DNA of 64,000 nucleotides from Anthopleura xanthogrammica (lineage: Eukaryota; Cnidaria; Anthozoa; Actiniaria; Actiniidae), in the NCBI GenBank assembly GCA_964019055.1, contig OZ025213.1:8482472-8546471 (forward strand). The letters run 5' to 3'. This document shows, one piece after another, positions 58,088 through 64,000 of the stretch (position 1 is its first letter; every line of letters begins with the position of its first letter). A program made the position numbers and the translations under genes. The notes below the pieces were generated by a model, which saw only the letters and a list, made by a program, of their open reading frames with translations, ran no database searches and had not been told where the DNA came from.

Positions 58088-61000
58088 GTGAGAAAAATGA
58101 GATTGAAGAAGGAAAAGGAGAAGGAGAAGGAGAAGGAGGAAGAATTTACGAGGAAAATATGCTTAATGTTCAGCGGATAAATATTTATCACAAATACTAT
58201 ATGGAACAAAAAACTATCCTGGCAAAAGCGTTGATTCAAGCCTATCAAAATGCATGAAAATGCCTTGAAAACCAAGCTCTTGAAGAAAGACCTAGAATCA
58301 GGTTGAGCAGCAGGGAAAACTTGTCGATAAACTTCACTAATTGGATAAAATCTTTTTGTTTTGACAACCACTTTATAATCACTTCGGCAAGTGCGATAAG
58401 CATTCATGACCCTCAAGTGTTAATAAACTTATCTCGATTTTTGATCCAGTCCACACTGAAAACGGTTCACTTCGTTTCACTCCTCGACCTAATGTGACGT
58501 CATAGCCGCCATATTGGGTGAACTTGATTTGTCTTGTAATATCAACCAATTATGGCGGTCAAGTATATATATTTATACTGTTTCGTTATCTTTGCATAGT
58601 CTTTTCTTTCGGTTATGCAATATTTACAGCGGACTTGAAAGTTTATTATTACTCTAATTCATCTTCTGGAAGAACTTGTTTCAGCCTTCGATGTTCGATG
58701 ACCACCATGTACCACGCAATGAACTATGGTCCGGTGTAGTTGTTAAGGCCTAACATTGTTAACATTCATTAGTTAGTATTACACCATGCTAATTAAGTCT
58801 CAGTGGCAGAGTGTTAAAGAAACTACGTATACTACCGCCTATATGCTGTTACTTTATGTCTGAGGTGCTTTAACGGTGAAGTTGGAGTAGTACATTTGCT
58901 ACAGTCACTAATTATACAACCTTGTTTCAGGGACTAAATAAAATCCCTTGAATTACAAGTATTTAAAACAGACATGGCCAGACATGAACATGAAGTGAAA
59001 GAGAAACGGATATTCTTAATGTTTCATTATATTTTTTATCGTAATTATTGTTTGTTTACTTTATAATTTATTTGTTTACTTTTCGATTATTCATGATGAA
59101 AACCTTTCATGCTGCTCATTGTATCTGAAATCAGTTTTTGAGGGGAAAATAAGGAAAAGAGAACACTGTGAAAAACCATAAAAACAAATATAGAAAACCA
59201 GATAAAAGCCAATCAACATCCTGTGCATGTAGGGCAGTCAGAAGAAATATTTCTAAAAATCAAAAAATGCGCGCGACAAGTTAAGCCGAAATTTGAAATT
59301 GTACGGATTAAAATAAATCAATAATCTCCTAGGCTTGTTTATTTTGGCATGAAGATTCTGATTTAGTGCCATCTTAATAGAATCAGTGAGAATGTGTAAG
59401 CCAAACATAGTCACTGAAATCCAATATATGAAATCATCCATCGGTTAAAGAGGTACCTATCACCCACGTTCACGCTTCCTTTGCTTCTTACGCACAGAAA
59501 CTCGAGACCACAAGTGAGAATGAATGCGGTGACATACTATGTGTGTAGAGCCCGATAATAAAGCACTTATCAAGTCCCTTAGAAGAATTACTAAGCTCAT
59601 TAACTTTAGCGTGTATTAAAGTGTTTGGTTACTCGTTCACCTACAAATCTATACCTCAAATGTCGGGTCAAGGTAAACAGTAGATTATCCAAGAATACAC
59701 TGAGAACAGCTTTTCTCTGGTTGACTTTTTAAGGGATTATTTGTCACAGATGGGGTACAGAATAATACCCCAGAGGGTGTGTCCCCCTAACAAATTCTGT
59801 TCAATTCAACAAGGCAAAAGATGACCTTCTTAGGAGTTAAGTCGCATTAATAGGCTTCACTGGCATGGTATTGCATGAGTCGGTAATCGGAGTTACTGGA
59901 CATCTGTCGATTGTGGCAGACTGAGGCTCCCGGACTTGAAGAGTATGAGTATGAGGATCGTGATAGCCAACACAAGTGTGATTTACGAGATGGGTAAATG
60001 AAATCAAATCGTCTTAAGCTAGTCAAGGAGAACGCTCGCGGCATGTCTAACTCGTCGTCAGTGAGATAACGGTGTCATCGTGGCGTGGGAAAATACCTTG
60101 AAAGCTGTCAACGCACTTACTGATTATCATGATATCATAACGATGAACATGATCAAAAACACACTCTAGCGTCAGCGGTTGAAGACACTCAATGGTTTCC
60201 GCTCTGAGCCAATCAAAAACGCCTCCTTTCCCCACCCTCCAGCCCCTCCAAAAACGCTTGCGAAGAACCACAGTATTCAAGATGTTGAATTGCCATTTCA
60301 TATTCTTTTTCGTTCCTTGAACTGGAACGCATCTTCTATAAATTTCCTCAAATTTGATTTTATAAATATTTCAACTTTATCGCCCTTCTTCCTTTTTCTC
60401 ACTTCCTTTGTTCTCACATTTCTGTAGATCATGTCTTCCTTCATGCCCTTCCCGTACTTCGAGACAAAACGTGTAGCAACTTATCATAGTCATAGGAAGT
60501 ATTTTGTGTCAATAAGAATCGAGGGAAGTGTGAAGTACCAACTTCCCATCTTTCACACGCATCAATAAAAACATGATAGCAGACAAGTGAGCTGCCGGGG
60601 TTTCGAATACAAACTGATTTTATCATGGCTTATCATCACGGGAAAAGAGTATAACGAAATCGTCCTGAACGCCTAACATTCGATCCCAATAGCTGGGTCC
60701 ACCCGAGTTTGAAATAGACACACATTCAATATAATAATTACTAGACATTGTAGAAAAGGGGGGAAAAGTCTTCATTCGAGACTAAAAAACGGTGGGAGGG
60801 GGTACTTCGAAGTATTTTGTACGGGGATGCCCTGTCCGGACTCTCCACCCCATACCCTTTTATATACCAAATGTTGGCAAAAAGGTACTCCCTTTCACAT
60901 ACCTTTCAAGAAACCAACCATTCTCTATACCTCCAGCCTGAAAAAACGTACCCCTTTCGGGTGGAGCATCCCTGTAGTCCACTATAGGGAATAATCCCCC

Positions 61001-62499
61001 CTGACTAAAAATAACTGTATCAGACAAAAACTTAGAGCAACCATCATTAATCAGTTGTGTTATAAAACGGACCACAAATGAGTGTATATTGAATCAGGTG
61101 GGTTATTAGATTAATACTCAAAGACCTTAACTCGACTAAACCGTTCCGTTTCGTGCGACGGTAATCTCTTCCTAAAAAACGATATGCGAACTGCTTGTTT
61201 CGCAAGCCGGCTTGCGATACCCGAAACGCACGGAAACGGTGAGCTAAGCGATCAACAGTTCTGGACGTGCTTCCTTTCATTTAGGAAGCCATTTGTTAAC
61301 GGAAGACTAAAAGAACATCCAAAATGGCTTTCTTGTTCGGCAGCTGCTAAAAATACTTCACAATGTCATTAATGTGTTCAAACCTTTCCTGACCTCAAGA
61401 ATTTAAATGGAAACTTGAATGTCTCTGCTTAAATATAGAATATCAATAACGATTTCATACCGGTTGTATTCCGGGAGGCCAATGGGAGAGGCAATGAACT
61501 GTCTCGCATTTGGGTGTTTACCGCCAGTAATTTGCCAAATCTTCGTGACATGCATTTCTATCCTTTTTTCGAAATGGGCTCGTATTTTAGGTTCCTCGTC
61601 CGCTAAATAAAGGGGTCCATTGAACAAAGAACGTTTTGACAATAGCCGCGGCTTGATAATGGGTGTTCGAATGTATTTATTACGAGTCGTCGGCTCACTG
61701 TACATGTCGACATCAAATAAAATTATATACCTATCTACGCTTTATATATAAGGGATCGGTTTGATAAACAAATCACTGTACTTTGTAAACTTAGTTAACT
61801 AAACAAGGAGTCTTATATGGCTCGCCCATCGTGGATGCCTTTTATTGGAATTACAAAGTATTGAAAGCCTTGGTTTTGCCAAAAGAGTGAAGGGGAGAGT
61901 GGGGGGTAGGGGTGGTTGGGTGGAGAAATAACGCCTATTTAGGAAAAGGAAGACACCATAGACATAATGGATCAGTTGTGAAATGTCAATTGTTTATTTG
62001 AGGAATCAGACACAATTAATGATGAAACAAAGAATGTCCTCTTTCCTGCTGAGGTAACGACATTATTGGATTAAATGCGCCATTACCCATATTCTATTCA
62101 TGGTCTATGAAAACGATTTGTGGATACATTCTTCATAAGGTATCCCAGATTCGCAGTCGGCGGCTAAACGATATTCATATAGGTGCGCTAAAAGTTGCTG
62201 ATGTATTATGCGCACATTTTGGCTGGAGTGGTGACGTTCTAGTCAGGCCTGGGCTATCTCATGAAGAGGCTGCGAATACCTTACAGGATGTACTCTGGAC
62301 ATCGCACTGAATGATGGATGTTGTTTGTTATGTGGAGTTCAGAGGTCTGGCTGCAGAAGCGCCCTAAAGCTTGATAAAGAACAAAACACTGTCATCAAAT
62401 CGTTAATTGGTGATTATTGCCTGTTTGTGGGAGAGTTTAGCACAGTGTAAAGACAGACTGGTGTTACACTTTAAAACAAAGATCTCCCAAGACTTCCAG
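56390..62499. other. Gene-poor stretch upstream of the T-box gene
   Basis: No supported exon on either strand. Noted: a repeat related to 46560-47100 at the start (the reverse complement shares TGTATGGTCCCTC), GAT triplets at 58033-58087 followed by GGAGAA units, and a low-complexity patch at 60780-61000. Small open frames lack recognisable domains and splice support. Confidence 0.45.
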
Positions 62500-63043
62500 A
62501 TGGATAATTCTATGCAACCAGCCTCGCCGTCGCTCTCTCCAAAAGCCAATGCATTCTCTATCGCCTCTTTGATCGCTTCATCAATGCCACAAGAAGGTGA
62601 TAATTGTAGGTTTGTCACAGTAAAAAAAAGCTCCATAGGTTTGCTAGATCCGTAGGATGGGCAAATCCGTTTGGGCTAATTAAAATATGTCCGTAATACA
62701 AAATGCGCCATCAGTTGAATAACTAATGTTTTTCAATAATGTATCGGTCCATAGATCCAGAAGACGCTATCACGTTAAAAAGACGACCGTCAGAAGACGA
62801 TGAAGAGTCGTTTGACTCGCCTCGACCTGAGAAGAAGTTAAAAGCCGACAGAGAATCACACGAAGAAGACGATGACGATGAAGACAACCAAGAAATTGAT
62901 GTGGAAGAAGAGGATAGTCCCGTCCAAAAACGCGATGATGTTACGAGTGATCTTAAGGGCATCAAAGTGGAACTCGAAGGACGGGATTTGTGGGAGAGAT
63001 TTAATGAATTGGGTACGGAGATGATTATCACAAAGGCTGGAAG
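62500..63043 (+). CDS. T-box transcription factor, Tbx20-like, first two exons (partial)
   Basis: Exon 1 (62500-62596) begins [10 protein letters not shown] and contains [10 protein letters not shown], an engrailed-homology-1 (Groucho-binding) motif in the context seen in Tbx20. It ends GAA G|GTGATA. Exon 2 (62755-63043) begins after CCATAG in matching phase 1: an acidic linker ([18 protein letters not shown]) with a basic patch (RPEKKLK), then the T-box start [19 protein letters not shown], ending AG|GTATGT at a conserved-looking position. The rest of the T-box lies beyond the window or in unseen exons. Nuclear DNA-binding regulator. Family certain from [11 protein letters not shown]; Tbx20 is favoured over Tbx15/18/22 by the eh1 context, from memory. 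An alternative start at 62739 would omit the eh1 exon. Confidence 0.8.
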
Positions 63044-64000
63044 GTATGTATGAACAAATTGTTTTCAAAGAGTATCACAACAAAGGCTCGTGAAGGAAAT
63101 GGAAATCTCAGTTTAAGATCATGACTTTGAGATTGAACTAGTAGCAATACCCACGGTAATTAAGTCAGTGAAAATTTCTGTTACAACGTGCTTTGACAAA
63201 TATCGTCATTTTGTTAGAGTGGCTTCAAGGATCATTTTGTGCAATGGAATTTCGTGATGCAAGATGCGGTAAACGTAGTTAAAAGAGAGAAGCGCTGTCA
63301 TACAGATCAAAATAATAGCCCCTTGCAAATAATTTACCTATCATGATTTAAAGTTTGTGTTAGAATAAACAACACATCAACTGCAATTATGAGTCGGGAT
63401 ATCTTTTAAACCATCTCGGTTTAAGCATGATTGAATTATGTTGAATAATGACTAAGAATGTCTGAGAAATCATAATACGCTCTAGCTACTTAAGTATTTC
63501 GGCTACTCTTACCTCAATATATATATGAGAGCCACTAAATCGAAGAATATATTTCTAAGGGTTGTAATGTATGACTTACAAATCTTCTGGATTTTATCAT
63601 TTCGTGCTAGACTACAGCCTGAATGAGTTATTAAATTAAATTATCGACGACCATGTTGTACGGTAGACATGCACCTTATAGTAGTCTGTATATTGTCTGC
63701 TGGATTCCTGTTGTATTGTGGCTCTTTGTGATGCAGTTTCTGTTCTTTTCTCATGATTGTGGAATTAGTTTTACTTTGGTTGCGTGAGCGTCCCAAAACC
63801 GCAGATTTACAACTCCGCTTGCTATCGGAAGTTTTCTACAGTTTGTTGAAATGATGTCGACCATCAGAAAGCCATCAGCTTTGCTAAAGCACTTAAATAA
63901 GACCTCATCAACTGCAAAAACAACAGATAAGAACCAAAACTTTCCTAAAAAGTAAATCAAACATTCTTGTCCGGCTCTCAAACATCTTATCCTTTTTCCT
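63044..64000 (+). other. T-box gene intron 2 to window end
   Basis: Follows the GTATGT donor of T-box exon 2. No further T-box exon is seen in the remaining 957 bp, so the gene continues outside. Confidence 0.5.

Noticed and set aside
59847..60301. Small minus frames near 60 kb
   Set aside because: No domain, no splice partner, no conserved pattern visible.
60780..61060. Possible gene or RNA in the low-complexity GTACCCC/CCCTTT region
   Set aside because: Loose repeated motifs only; I could not define a unit or fold.
62739..63053. T-box start at ATG 62739 (MYRSID...)
   Set aside because: An AG acceptor at 62753-62754 in the right phase joins the exon carrying the eh1 motif, a better T-box N-terminus; kept as an alternative.

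Overview
This is a eukaryotic, intron-rich, AT-rich genomic window. Every multi-exon gene here was rebuilt by hand from GT/AG splice sites, reading-frame phase and domain content. The gene set (a polydom/SVEP1-type extracellular mosaic protein, a VEGF/PDGF-type factor, ABHD2, a T-box factor) and the dense short palindromic elements fit an early-branching animal. An anthozoan cnidarian (sea anemone or coral) is my best guess; it is an inference, not proven.

Layout. 1-4.5 kb: no gene; a perfect 161-bp-arm palindrome, further foldback sequences and two minisatellites, one split by a TA-flanked MITE. 4.69-12.60 kb (minus): an ABHD2-like serine hydrolase in 8 coding exons, with introns full of TIR elements. 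12.7-18.27 kb: a ~2.8 kb tandem duplication whose two units each carry an intronless plus-strand gene for a putatively N-myristoylated, cystin-like protein; the two coding sequences look identical although both flanks have diverged. 18.47-22.26 kb (minus): a VEGF/PDGF-family factor with a VEGF-C-like CxCxC tail and no inter-chain cysteines. 25.14-50.41 kb (minus): one 34-exon gene for a 2638-residue polydom/SVEP1-like protein, extended by PAN, F5/8-type C and two CUB domains. 50.4-62.5 kb: no gene recognised; microsatellites and palindromic elements. 62.50 kb to the end (plus): the first two coding exons of a T-box gene, probably Tbx20-type, with an N-terminal eh1 repressor motif; it continues beyond the window.

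Together. ABHD2 and the first cystin-like copy are head-to-head and share a ~740 bp interval with several TGACGT half-sites, which was copied with the second unit. The VEGF-like and polydom-like genes lie in tandem on the same strand less than 3 kb apart. In vertebrates both families act in lymphatic vessel formation, so the linkage deserves a check, although chance is possible. Much of the non-coding DNA consists of foldback/MITE elements, ten or more with clear inverted arms.
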